NCBI RefSeq assembly: GCF_028765545.1
Contig: NZ_JARACP010000011.1
Span: forward strand, 1-64,000
Origin: Aliivibrio sp. S4MY1
GTDB taxonomy: Bacteria; Pseudomonadota; Gammaproteobacteria; Enterobacterales; Vibrionaceae
Direction of reading: 5' to 3'
Length of the DNA stretch: 64,000 nt
Each line of letters begins with the position of its first letter. The first letter of the stretch is position 1. This document shows positions 27,824-37,813 of the stretch, piece by piece. The translations under genes and the position numbers were made by a program. Under the pieces are notes generated by a model, which saw only the letters and a list, made by a program, of their open reading frames with translations, was not told the origin of the DNA and made no database searches.

Positions 27824-28387
27824 ATGAAACACCAAAAAGGTTTCTCACTGGTTGAGCTAGTGATTGTGATTGTGGTTATAGGTTTGCTGGCAACAGTCGC
27901 ATTACCTCGATTTTTAGATGTTAGCCTTGAAGCAAAAAAAGCCAGTATTGAAGGTGTTGCTGGTGGTTATGCAACGGCGGTGCTTTCGGCAAGAGCACAA
28001 TGGGAAGCTGAAGCTCGTCCTAAAACTGATGGCAGTAATGCGGTTAGTTATGATGGCACTGAATTTTGGTTAACAGACCCATCAAAAAACAATCAATCAG
28101 ATTTTCGTCCGGGTTATCCAATTTCGCCTCGTGAAGATTTAGATGGTAATGATACGGGTGATTACCCAGGGTCATTAACCGCAAAAGAGTGTATTTTGCT
28201 AATGGAAATGCTACTGCAAAACGCACCCTATGTGACCGATGACAGTAATGATAATAAAGCTAAATACTTAGCAGAAGTGATTAGTGAAAACAGTCGCAAT
28301 CAATGTAAATACACACAACAAGAGAATGAAGGGCACTTCTTTACGTATGAGCCAGAATCTGGCCGTGTTGTGGTGACTTTACAATAA
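27824..28387 (+). CDS. mshB: MshB, type IV prepilin-like protein
   Basis: 187 residues with a short leader MKHQKG cut before FSLVELVIVIVVIGLLAT, the type IVa N-methylation signature with Glu at mature position 5. It has two Cys (KECILL and NQCKYT) for a C-terminal loop. It is a pilin-like protein next to the major pilin and probably a minor pilin. RBS AGAGAGAAG precedes the start. A 150-bp gap separates it from mshA. Confidence 0.93.
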   Translation: MKHQKGFSLVELVIVIVVIGLLATVALPRFLDVSLEAKKASIEGVAGGYATAVLSARAQWEAEARPKTDGSNAVSYDGTEFWLTDPSKNNQSDFRPGYPISPREDLDGNDTGDYPGSLTAKECILLMEMLLQNAPYVTDDSNDNKAKYLAEVISENSRNQCKYTQQENEGHFFTYEPESGRVVVTLQ

Positions 28388-28537
28388 AGATTAATACCTT
28401 GGTGATAACGTTGATTATGGGCAAGGTACTAAATGAAAAACTGCTTAAACCAATAGTGTTATAGCGGTAACTGTTTTAACAATAATGGTGGTAACAATCG
28501 AGTTCCATCACTTTTTATAATAGAAAGAGAGTAGTAA
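28388..28537 (+). promoter_or_regulatory. mshB-mshA gap, probable mshA promoter region
   Basis: A 150-bp non-coding gap before the major pilin gene. A perfect TATAAT lies at 28516-28521, close upstream of the GAAAGAGAG ribosome-binding site. No good -35 is visible at the usual distance, and the start would leave a very short leader. A separate strong mshA transcript is plausible, given the terminator directly after mshA. Confidence 0.35.
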
Positions 28538-29008
28538 ATGAAAAGACAAGGTGGTTTTACCCTTATTGAGTTGGTAGTTGTAATCGTTATTCTAGGTATT
28601 CTAGCAGTAACTGCTGCACCTAAATTCCTTAACCTACAGTCTGATGCACGTGCATCATCACTGCAAGGCCTAAAAGGTGCTATGGCTGGTGCAGCTGGTA
28701 TCGTTTACGGTAAAGCCGCGATTGAAGGTAAAGAAACTGATGCTACGGGTGATAAAGATGTGGATGGTATTAAAATTTATCAAGGTTATCCTTCTGCAAC
28801 AACAGACGGTATTGGTAAAGCAGTTGTTGGTTTAACAGAAGATTGGTCAGTATCTCCTGATGTAACAACTCTTGGCTCTAGAACTTATGTTGCAGCTTTC
28901 AAAGGTGTTTCAGGTGCTTCTAATATTAAAGCTACACAATGTTTTGTGACATATTCAGAAGTTTCAGGTGCGGCACCAACCGTAACAATTGATTCTAAAA
29001 AGTGTTAA
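28538..29008 (+). CDS. mshA: MshA, major pilin of the MSHA type IV pilus
   Basis: 156 residues. The leader MKRQGG is removed before FTLIELVVVIVILGILAVTA, a textbook type IVa pilin N-terminus with Glu5. The mature protein has a Gly/Ala-rich body and just two Cys (ATQCF and the last residue), defining a C-terminal disulphide loop. A good RBS (GAAAGAGAG) precedes it and the strongest terminator of the locus follows, suggesting that mshA is made in excess over the minor pilins downstream. In vibrios this pilus serves surface attachment and biofilm formation. Confidence 0.96.
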   Translation: MKRQGGFTLIELVVVIVILGILAVTAAPKFLNLQSDARASSLQGLKGAMAGAAGIVYGKAAIEGKETDATGDKDVDGIKIYQGYPSATTDGIGKAVVGLTEDWSVSPDVTTLGSRTYVAAFKGVSGASNIKATQCFVTYSEVSGAAPTVTIDSKKC

Positions 29009-29030
29009 TTAGTATAGTTTAAGTAATTTT

Positions 29031-29057
29031 AAAGCCAGCGATCTTCGCTGGCTTTTT
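29031..29057 (+). terminator. terminator after mshA
   Basis: AAAGCCAGCG and CGCTGGCTTT form a 10-bp stem with loop ATCTT, followed by six T. It sits in the middle of the structural operon and probably acts as an attenuator that lowers expression of mshCDOPQ relative to the major pilin. Confidence 0.9.
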
Positions 29058-29133
29058 TGTATCTAAAATTAACAATCCCTCGCTATCTCTATAATTTCCG
29101 TTATCCTAATAACAGGAAGCAATAAGGTAACGG

Positions 29134-29733
29134 ATGATGACCCCTTTTCTCATAAAAAAACACTCAAAAAAACCAGTAAAGAACATGGGGTTTACCTTAG
29201 TAGAGCTCATTGTCGTGATCCTGATATTAGTCATTATTGGCGTATATGCCTCGAGCAAATACATGGGAGCGAGCCGTTTTTCTTCAGCGGCAGCACAAGA
29301 GCAAGTACTCTCTATTCTGCGTCAAGTTCAAATCACCGCGATGCAAGTAAATGGTTCAAATGACCACGATGGTTGTCGGTTGATTGTCATGAGAAAAACT
29401 CAATTTGGTGTTAGCCAGTCATGCCCAAGTCGAGATATGAGCAGTGCGATATTATCAGATTACTCTAAAGACAGTAATCAACAGCAACTTGAACAGATCC
29501 AACTTAATTATGCGTTTAACAGCACTAATGGAGTGACCTCCGTTTCTGAATTGACCTTCGATTTATTAGGCCGGCCCATAATGGCGACCTCATCTGCAGC
29601 CACCTCTCTTTGTACTATCAGTGATTGTCGAATCACCATTAATACACCCTCTGTGAACGAAAGCCGATCGGTATGTATTAATAGCGAAGGGTTTATTTAT
29701 CGCTCACGAGAAACCAGTGGATGCAGATTATGA
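29134..29733 (+). CDS. mshC: MshC, minor prepilin
   Basis: 199 residues. The leader is unusually long and basic (19 residues, ending KNMG) before FTLVELIVVILILVIIGVYA with Glu5. Four Cys in the C-terminal half (SLCTISDC among them) could form two disulphides. The layout is FimU/GspH-like, a minor pilin expected in the pilus tip or priming complex. Its TGA overlaps the favoured mshD start. Confidence 0.9.
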   Translation: MMTPFLIKKHSKKPVKNMGFTLVELIVVILILVIIGVYASSKYMGASRFSSAAAQEQVLSILRQVQITAMQVNGSNDHDGCRLIVMRKTQFGVSQSCPSRDMSSAILSDYSKDSNQQQLEQIQLNYAFNSTNGVTSVSELTFDLLGRPIMATSSAATSLCTISDCRITINTPSVNESRSVCINSEGFIYRSRETSGCRL

Positions 29734-30320
29734 ATCGCGCTGTTAATCGTCAAAAGGGCTTTACCTTAATCGAATCTATTATTGGTATTATTATCCTGGG
29801 TTTTGCGCTATTGATTTTAGTGACGGGCGTGTTTAGTTCGGCCTCTAAATCGCATCAAGCCACCTATCAATCTCAAGCAGCAACGCTTGGGCATTCGATA
29901 ATGACGGATATTCTAAGTCGCCAATTTGATGAGCATAGCGATCCTAATGGTGGAGCGTATCGTTGCGGAGAAGTATCGGCACCAGATGCGTGTTCAAGTC
30001 CTAATGAACTTGGGCGAGATACAATTGCAGAAAAAAATACAACTAGCCATTCAGCTATTTTTAACGATGTAGATGACTTTATTGGTTGCTGGGGAGAAGC
30101 GACTCAATGCACTTCTGGACTGGCTAGCTATCAGTTAAATCGTTTAATAGACTCAAGCAGTGCGGATGAATATAAAAATTTCACAGTTGAAATCAATGTC
30201 GCTTATGCGGATGTAGATAATAAAGCAACAGTAATAACTCAGTTCAAAAAAATCAATATTACTCTGTATGCAAGCAGCCACGCTCAATATACCTTTAGTG
30301 CTTATCGAGGGAATTATTAA
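29730..30320 (+). CDS. mshD: MshD, minor prepilin (PilV-like)
   Basis: 196 residues from ATG 29730, which forms an ATGA overlap with the mshC stop. An ATG three codons upstream is an alternative. The leader MNRAVNRQKG precedes FTLIESIIGIIILGFALLIL with Glu5 and the downstream Ser typical of PilV/GspI-type minor pilins. Cys residues occur in YRCGE, DACSS, GCWGE and TQCTS. It overlaps mshO by one base. Confidence 0.9.
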   Translation: MNRAVNRQKGFTLIESIIGIIILGFALLILVTGVFSSASKSHQATYQSQAATLGHSIMTDILSRQFDEHSDPNGGAYRCGEVSAPDACSSPNELGRDTIAEKNTTSHSAIFNDVDDFIGCWGEATQCTSGLASYQLNRLIDSSSADEYKNFTVEINVAYADVDNKATVITQFKKINITLYASSHAQYTFSAYRGNY

Positions 30321-31045
30321 TGAAGCGTATCAGTGGATTTACCCTTATCGAGTTGATCTTAACCATTGTTGTTGTTGGGATTATCGCTATCGCAGCAAGC
30401 AACACTCTAGTACTTGGTTTTCAAAGTTATAACGACAGTATTGATCGTCAAGATAACCAAATGCAGGCAAAGTTTGTGATTGAAAAACTCAGCAGAGAAT
30501 TGCGTCATGCCGTGCCAAATAGTGCAGAGGTTATAAGTAGTCAATGTGTTAGTTTTATTCCTCTAAAAGTCAGTGCTTTTTATTTTGAATTACCTCAATT
30601 TAATCAAAAACAAATAGATGTTGTTTTGCTCTCTAATAATACAGTGACGCTTGATAACTTTAGGTTAGTGATTAACCCGAGTTCCCAATCTGATTTATTA
30701 GATGACGCCCATCACAGGTTTATTACTATAGAGTCTATGACACAATCGGGAGGTATTTCTACCATCCACTTCCCAAACACTACGAATAATCCTGCATTTA
30801 TTTCAAGCTCTGTTTCTGAGCGTGCCTTTATTTATCGACCAAGTGTTGTTGAGTATTGTATACAGGCGGGCGGGGTGTTTCGTGATGGGGTGCAAATTGC
30901 TAACCACGTTACCTCCGGTGGATTTTCTATTGATAACGCGTCACTCAATCGTAATAGCATGATTAAGATGGTCTTAACGTTTGAAAATGATCTTGGTGAG
31001 GCAACTCAGTATCAACATGATGTGCAGGTGATCAATGTACCATAA
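30320..31045 (+). CDS. mshO: MshO, minor prepilin (PilW-like)
   Basis: 241 residues: leader MKRISG, cut before FTLIELILTIVVVGIIAIAA with Glu5, then a long soluble region with Cys in SQCVSF and EYCIQ. Its size and layout match PilW/GspJ-type minor pilins, which join MshC, D and P in the initiating tip complex. It overlaps mshD at its start and mshP by 11 bases at its end. Confidence 0.9.
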   Translation: MKRISGFTLIELILTIVVVGIIAIAASNTLVLGFQSYNDSIDRQDNQMQAKFVIEKLSRELRHAVPNSAEVISSQCVSFIPLKVSAFYFELPQFNQKQIDVVLLSNNTVTLDNFRLVINPSSQSDLLDDAHHRFITIESMTQSGGISTIHFPNTTNNPAFISSSVSERAFIYRPSVVEYCIQAGGVFRDGVQIANHVTSGGFSIDNASLNRNSMIKMVLTFENDLGEATQYQHDVQVINVP

Positions 31046-31469
31046 TCAATCAAAGCAAAAAGGTAACCTATTGATCATGTCAGTGGTCGTTATGGTTGTG
31101 GTGGGGTATCTGTCATTAAATTTATTGAAAGTAGAAACCAGTAATCACGATACTGTATCTAAAGAAGTATTAGGTACACAAGCATGGTCTTTAGCGCACT
31201 CTGGAGCGGAGTGGGGGTTAGTTCGCTTGTTTCCATTAAACCAATCCGGGGCTGATGATTCTATTTGTAATGGCAGCGTTCATACTCCTGATATGGAACT
31301 TGATAACAGCGGTTGTCGCACTAAACCGCAAGTGAAATGTGAAATGACATCCGTAAATTACAAAGGTAATGCTATTCGATATTTTCAGATTATAAGCACC
31401 GCAAGTTGTGGGACAGGGATAAACCAAGTGACGCGAGTTCAAGAAGTATGGGCGAAGGAAATAGAATGA
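31035..31469 (+). CDS. mshP: MshP, atypical minor pilin (PilX-like)
   Basis: 144 residues. A basic leader MYHNQSKQKG is followed by NLLIMSVVVMVVVGYLSLNLL. The Gly before the hydrophobic helix remains, but the mature N-terminus is Asn and the usual Glu5 is Met. PilX/GspK-type subunits at the very tip often lack Glu5. There are four Cys (SICN, SGCRTK, VKCEM, ASCGT). It overlaps mshO by 11 bases and mshQ by 4. Confidence 0.85.
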   Translation: MYHNQSKQKGNLLIMSVVVMVVVGYLSLNLLKVETSNHDTVSKEVLGTQAWSLAHSGAEWGLVRLFPLNQSGADDSICNGSVHTPDMELDNSGCRTKPQVKCEMTSVNYKGNAIRYFQIISTASCGTGINQVTRVQEVWAKEIE

Positions 31470-34400
31470 AGCAATATCAATCGGTTGGGTTACTTTTTTT
31501 ATTAACGTGGTCAACGTTACTTTTTTCTGCGGAAAAGCCACTGTTTATGGACAAAAATACTACCTTATCCACATCGGTCTGTGACTTGTTTCCTAATACG
31601 GTGCAATCTTGGCAAGGCAACCAAAATAATTTTTTTTACTCTGATTTAAGCCAAACAAATATTGCTTTTATTGATTTGCTTGATGGCGGTAAAGTAGGCT
31701 TTGATAATTTAATTATCAATGATTATAACAACCCAATTTACACTCCGGATAATCAAAAACGATCCAGTCGTTGTAATGATAGGAACACGGTATGTGAACT
31801 TGGTGATGAATTTGCGCCTGCTTATAGCGCCAATTTTATTGGTACCATACCTAGCAATATCCATATAATTAATGATTTACCGCCTTCTGCTGTGGATGTT
31901 ACTTATAATCAAAATACCTATTTTAAAAGTACTTATAGCTCAACACATAATACTATCGCATTAAGTGTTGCAGCAGGTCGAACGATGACCTTCAAAGAAG
32001 GCGAGTATTGGTTTGATAGTATTCAAATAGCACACGACGGTAAAATAATCGCTGATGGTAATGTGGTCTTTCATGTTAAAGATCAATTAAGGGTTGATGG
32101 TGAGATTCGGCAAAAAGAAGCGAGTTCTCTTGTTATTTTCTCTTATCGAAAAGAGGGATGTCCTAAACCGAACAATTATCCAAATGGGATCCCAGATTTA
32201 TTTTGGCTTCCAAGTATGACTAATCCATCTTACGATTTTCAAAGAGTCTTGCTGGATAATAATGCGGTAGTTGAAGCGCATATTTATGCTCAAGGACCGT
32301 TACTATTATCGGATAATTCTCAGATAATTGGCTCGGTTACGGCTTGCCAAATAAAGATGAATAAGGAAAGTAAAATAATTGGTAGGCGATTACAAAATTG
32401 TGATTCTTCAAATTATCAACTCGTCATCTCGCCAACATCAGGTAAAGGCTTGGCCTGTGACGGTATAGAAATTGATTTCTCCCTTGTTGATCCTAATGGC
32501 AATGTGGTTGAAGGTAAGGGGCAGAAATTACAAGTAATCAGTAATCCAGTTGATGTTGGAGATAGAAACTCAGCATGCTGGAGTGACGATGGAAACATTA
32601 CAACTCCCGAGTGTAACCATGCTGATGATAGTCGTTTCGATACGGTATTTCCATCAAGTGGCCCTGCGGTGGTTACTCGATATATTCATAGTAAATTTTT
32701 AAACTCTTATAACGTATCAGCCAGTGTTAGTAGTGACAATTTAACGACAATAGAAGGACCGTATGAGTTTATAGCTAAAGCGATAAGTATTGTTCCATCA
32801 GAGGGTGTTGATGGCTCTGATAGTAATCAAGTAGCAGGTCGACCTTATCCATTTAGATTAAAAATTCGTGGTAAAGAAAATGGAAATGGCAATATGCTAA
32901 ATTGCCATATTATTAAAGAAACCGCAGACATTGATGTCACATTCTCGAACTCAGTCTTGCCTGTGACCAGTAATGAGAATATTGAGATTAAGCAAGAAGG
33001 CAACGGTTGGATTGAAGCGAATCGAACTTTATCGGTTGCGTTTGTGAATGGTGTTGCTGGTGGAGATGAGAGTCAGGCTGATGGCTCATTGAAAGCGCGT
33101 TTGAATGACGCCGGTAAAGCAAAATTGACGGTTAGTGCAAATATTCAAGACAAAACGTTTACTACCTCGGAGCAATTTTATTTTCGTCCTTTTACCGCGG
33201 CATTGTGTGACCAATCATCAGCATTACCATCTTATACCGATGAGCTTAATGGCGCTTACTTGGCTTCAGGAACCGATTTTAATGCTTATTTAAAAGCAGT
33301 TAATTGGATAAAAGGATTAGATACAGGACTCTATGGTGATGGCGTCCCTGATTATGACAATCCATCGTTAGTGTGCAGTAAGGCCGTGACGGCAAGCTAT
33401 ATTACTCACAGTGAGGGGATGGCTCAATTAAGCTTAGCGGCTCAATTAAACTACCCACTATCAGGGGAGATAGGAGTGATTACCGTAGATGGGCACCCTA
33501 TTGCTAATTTTAGTAAAGAGGTAACCAGTGAGAATAAAAACGCGTCAACACAAATGAACTGGAATGAAGTAGGCACTCTGGGTTTTGATGTATTCCAGAA
33601 TAATTACTTTAATCGCTCGGGGTTTACTATCCCGTCAACTTTTTCTAAGGTCGGGCGTTTTTATCCTGCGTATTTTTCTATAACTACTACGGAATGGGAT
33701 TACCCAGAGGAGCAAGGTTCAATTGATGGGACCTATGTTTATATGGGACAAAACTTTACCAATGTCGATTTTCAGGTAATGTCTTATAGTGCTTCAGGTA
33801 CCGACACTATAAATTATGGTGGTTTTGATGAATCACTAAAAGCGTCATTTTCCTTGATTGGTGATCATGCAGCACGCTTAAATATTACCGATGTGGATCT
33901 AGAGGCTTCTCATTGGGGAAATGGTGCTCTTTGGCAGGTAAGTAATTTAAATCATGCTGTTGTATGGTCTCGTTTAAATGATTCTACACTTGCTGGAGAC
34001 ATCACGACAAAGCCTGATGGGCCATTTAATATGAATCGAAATACAAGCTCAATAACCACGGCGCTTAGTTTAGAGATAAGTGGTGAAGATCCTGTGTCAT
34101 TTGATGCGACCTCTTTTGATCCTGCAGTAATAGAGCAAGAATTGCTTTCGCAGCCTGATACTCGTTATGGTCGAATGGTATTAGATAGTGTAGGGACCTC
34201 GGTTGGCAGTGATGTAAATGTGCCACTGCGTGTTGAGTATTGGAATGGCAATTCCTTCGTTCTGAGTAATAAAGATGATGCGAGTAAGTTTGAAGGTGAA
34301 AAATATTGCAAGCAAACAGTATGGCCAGACCCCACTCAATCAAGTAGTGTGATATTAAAAGGATCTAATACAGTTACTCAAGGAAGTGATGTTACTAATT

Positions 34401-34663
34401 TAGTTGCAGATGCAAATAAGAGTTCATTACGAGAGCAGGTTCGTTTTTGGTTAAGATTGGCGAATACCTCTCCACAAACCAGTGAAACGAATGTGAACTG
34501 TCAAGGGATATTAGGGTCAGATGATAAACAACCTTGGTTGCAATTTAACTGGCGAGGAAAAGGTGATGAAGATCCATCAGCAGTGGTCACCTTTGGTATT
34601 TACCGTGGGAATGATCGCGTCATATTCCGCGGAGAAAGTAACATTATTGGTACTTCTAACTAA
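31466..34663 (+). CDS. mshQ: MshQ, large secreted protein with DUF6701-type region; possible pilus tip adhesin
   Basis: 1065 residues from ATG 31466, chosen because it overlaps the mshP stop (ATGA) and begins with a signal peptide (MKQYQSVGLLFLLTWSTLLFSA). About residues 130-310 are rich in short beta strands with regular hydrophobic spacing (for example VVFHVKDQLRVDGEIRQ). The remaining two thirds, with LDSVGTSVGSDVNVPLRVEYW and a WLQFNWRGKGDEDPSA ending, resemble the conserved C-terminal region of MshQ proteins (DUF6701). There is no prepilin site or membrane anchor. The function is unproven; a PilY1-like tip protein is my inference from position after the minor pilins. Confidence 0.85.
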   Translation: MKQYQSVGLLFLLTWSTLLFSAEKPLFMDKNTTLSTSVCDLFPNTVQSWQGNQNNFFYSDLSQTNIAFIDLLDGGKVGFDNLIINDYNNPIYTPDNQKRSSRCNDRNTVCELGDEFAPAYSANFIGTIPSNIHIINDLPPSAVDVTYNQNTYFKSTYSSTHNTIALSVAAGRTMTFKEGEYWFDSIQIAHDGKIIADGNVVFHVKDQLRVDGEIRQKEASSLVIFSYRKEGCPKPNNYPNGIPDLFWLPSMTNPSYDFQRVLLDNNAVVEAHIYAQGPLLLSDNSQIIGSVTACQIKMNKESKIIGRRLQNCDSSNYQLVISPTSGKGLACDGIEIDFSLVDPNGNVVEGKGQKLQVISNPVDVGDRNSACWSDDGNITTPECNHADDSRFDTVFPSSGPAVVTRYIHSKFLNSYNVSASVSSDNLTTIEGPYEFIAKAISIVPSEGVDGSDSNQVAGRPYPFRLKIRGKENGNGNMLNCHIIKETADIDVTFSNSVLPVTSNENIEIKQEGNGWIEANRTLSVAFVNGVAGGDESQADGSLKARLNDAGKAKLTVSANIQDKTFTTSEQFYFRPFTAALCDQSSALPSYTDELNGAYLASGTDFNAYLKAVNWIKGLDTGLYGDGVPDYDNPSLVCSKAVTASYITHSEGMAQLSLAAQLNYPLSGEIGVITVDGHPIANFSKEVTSENKNASTQMNWNEVGTLGFDVFQNNYFNRSGFTIPSTFSKVGRFYPAYFSITTTEWDYPEEQGSIDGTYVYMGQNFTNVDFQVMSYSASGTDTINYGGFDESLKASFSLIGDHAARLNITDVDLEASHWGNGALWQVSNLNHAVVWSRLNDSTLAGDITTKPDGPFNMNRNTSSITTALSLEISGEDPVSFDATSFDPAVIEQELLSQPDTRYGRMVLDSVGTSVGSDVNVPLRVEYWNGNSFVLSNKDDASKFEGEKYCKQTVWPDPTQSSSVILKGSNTVTQGSDVTNLVADANKSSLREQVRFWLRLANTSPQTSETNVNCQGILGSDDKQPWLQFNWRGKGDEDPSAVVTFGIYRGNDRVIFRGESNIIGTSN

Positions 34664-34675
34664 AAATTGAATAAA

Positions 34676-35829
<1,154 letters not shown>

Positions 35830-35852
35830 TGATTAATAACGGGTGAGTGGAT

Positions 35853-36710
35853 ATGACTCCAATCTTTGGTAGAGGCCCTTCTCTACAGTTTCGCCTGTTT
35901 ATTGCTGTAATGATATCGGCTAGCCTTATGCTGGCCGATAGTCGTTTAAATGCATTTTCTGAGATACGTTACCTACTTAATAGTTTTGTTGCCCCTATTC
36001 ATTATGCAGCAAACCTTCCTCGTACGATGTTTGATGGTATGTATGAACGGTTTAATAGCCGAAATACACTCATGCTTGAAAATCAGAAGCTTAAGCAAGA
36101 TATTTTTATTCAAAACAGTAATTTATTGTTGTTGGAACAGCTAAAACAAGAGAATAGCCGTTTACGTGATCTTCTTGGTTCCCCTTTTATTCGAGATGAA
36201 AAGAAGATGGTAACCGAGGTGATGGCTGTTGATTCGGCACCTTATACTCATCAAGTCATGGTCGATAAAGGCTTGATCGATGGTGTGTATGAAGGACAAC
36301 CAGTGATCAACGATAAAGGCATTGTTGGCCAAATTAACTATGTTGGAGCGCATAATAGCCGAGTATTGCTATTAACAGATGCAAACAATGCGATTCCTGT
36401 TCAAATTGTTCGAAATGACATTCGAGTTATTGCGTCAGGTAAAGGCCATTTAGATACCATGCAACTTGAACATATTCCGACGAATACCGACGTTGAAATT
36501 GGTGATTTATTGGTGAGTTCAGGTTTAGGCGGTCGTTACCCTGAAGGGTATCCTGTTGGTTATATTTCCAGTATTGATAATGATAATAAGCGCCCATTTG
36601 CTTCGATTGAATTAGCCACAAGCGTTGAATTTGATAAATTGCGTTATTTATTATTAGTTTGGCCGACAGAAACAGAAGTAAAAGCCAAGGAGATACCAGA
36701 TGGCGAGTAG
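35853..36710 (+). CDS. mreC: rod shape-determining protein MreC
   Basis: 285 residues from ATG 35853, six bases after a GTG; GGGTGAG provides the ribosome site and MTPIFGRGPSLQFRLF is the usual start. One membrane helix (about 13-30), a coiled coil (about 60-100, LMLENQKLKQDIFIQNSN), then two periplasmic beta domains. It links MreB to the periplasmic cell-wall machinery. It overlaps mreD by 11 bases. Confidence 0.95.
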   Translation: MTPIFGRGPSLQFRLFIAVMISASLMLADSRLNAFSEIRYLLNSFVAPIHYAANLPRTMFDGMYERFNSRNTLMLENQKLKQDIFIQNSNLLLLEQLKQENSRLRDLLGSPFIRDEKKMVTEVMAVDSAPYTHQVMVDKGLIDGVYEGQPVINDKGIVGQINYVGAHNSRVLLLTDANNAIPVQIVRNDIRVIASGKGHLDTMQLEHIPTNTDVEIGDLLVSSGLGGRYPEGYPVGYISSIDNDNKRPFASIELATSVEFDKLRYLLLVWPTETEVKAKEIPDGE

Positions 36711-37191
36711 TCATTTAATGCGTGGCCGAATCATTATTTGGCTCTCTTTTTTAATCGCATTAATTTTGCAAGCTGCACCTTGGCCAGGAACGCTAGAAGT
36801 ATTGAGACCTTCTTGGATTATCTTAGTAACGTTTTATTGGGTACTTGCATTACCACATCGAGTGAATGTGGGTACAGCAATGTTTTTGGGTATCTTATGG
36901 GATCTCTTATTAGGGACGACATTAGGTATCCGTGGTATGACGATGGCAATTTTAATCTACCTTGTTGCCGCTAATTTTAAGTTATTGAGAAATCTGGCAT
37001 TATGGCAACAAGCCGCCATTTTTTCAGGATTAACGCTTTTAGGTAAAATAATTGAGTTTATGGGTGAGTTTTTAGTTCATGATGTGTCCTTTAACGCACA
37101 CTTTTTATGGGCTGGCGTGTTAAACTTTCTTCTATGGCCATGGTTATTTTTATTGATGCGTAGAGTGCGTCGTCATTGGTCAATTCGATAA
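36700..37191 (+). CDS. mreD: rod shape-determining protein MreD
   Basis: 163 residues, almost entirely membrane-embedded with five or six helices (LSFLIALILQAAPW, WIILVTFYWVLALP, MFLGILWDLLLGTTLG and others). It is the third partner of the MreBCD elongation complex. The start overlaps the end of mreC and maf follows 9 bases later, so the operon continues. Confidence 0.95.
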   Translation: MASSHLMRGRIIIWLSFLIALILQAAPWPGTLEVLRPSWIILVTFYWVLALPHRVNVGTAMFLGILWDLLLGTTLGIRGMTMAILIYLVAANFKLLRNLALWQQAAIFSGLTLLGKIIEFMGEFLVHDVSFNAHFLWAGVLNFLLWPWLFLLMRRVRRHWSIR

Positions 37192-37200
37192 GGGCAGGGA

Positions 37201-37794
37201 ATGGCAACTCAAGTTTTTTTAGCTTCTGGCTCACCGCGTAGAAAAGAGCTACTAGCTCAATTAGGTTACCAATTTGAGGTGTTATCTGTGGATGTTGAAG
37301 AGGTGCATCAAGCGCATGAGACACCTCTAATGTATGTAGAGCGTCTTTCTAAAGATAAAGCTCAGGCAGGCATAAAAGCATTAGCTGAAGGCAACGCAAT
37401 AGAACATCTTGAGAAAAAAATAGTCCCAGTATTGGGCTCTGACACCATAGTAGTTATCGATGGTGTTATTTTAGAAAAACCAAAAGATTTTAAAGATGCT
37501 AAGAGGATGCTCTTAGCACTGTCTGGTCGTCAACATCAAGTAATGACTGCTGTAACACTAGCGACACCTGAAACAACAAAAACCAAAACAGTAATAACAC
37601 AGGTGTGGTTTAGACCACTTTCAGAACAAGAAATAGAACAATATTGGGAAAGTGGTGAACCTTGTGATAAAGCGGGTTCATACGGAATTCAAGGTAGTGG
37701 TGGGCGATTTGTCTCGCGTATTGATGGCAGCTATCACGCTGTCATGGGACTGCCTTTGATGGAAACAGATCAGCTCTTACACCAATTTTTGTAA
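37201..37794 (+). CDS. maf: Maf-family nucleoside triphosphate pyrophosphatase
   Basis: 197 residues of the Maf/YhdE family, which hydrolyses dTTP/UTP and modified nucleotides to monophosphates. LASGSPRRKELL (about residues 7-18) is the substrate-binding signature, VLGSDTIVV (about 78-86) holds the catalytic Asp, and DKAGSYGIQG (about 158-167) is conserved. It lies in the usual place between mreD and rng. A C-terminal GSYHAVMGLP motif supports the dTTP/UTP-type subgroup. Confidence 0.93.
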   Translation: MATQVFLASGSPRRKELLAQLGYQFEVLSVDVEEVHQAHETPLMYVERLSKDKAQAGIKALAEGNAIEHLEKKIVPVLGSDTIVVIDGVILEKPKDFKDAKRMLLALSGRQHQVMTAVTLATPETTKTKTVITQVWFRPLSEQEIEQYWESGEPCDKAGSYGIQGSGGRFVSRIDGSYHAVMGLPLMETDQLLHQFL

Positions 37795-37813
37795 AAATTA
37801 GTGAGGTGCTCCA

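Noticed and set aside
28402-28420. Possible sigma-54 promoter (TTGGTGATAACGTTGAT) before mshA
   Set aside because: Only the -24 GG is right; the -12 GC is missing, so it does not meet the sigma-54 consensus.
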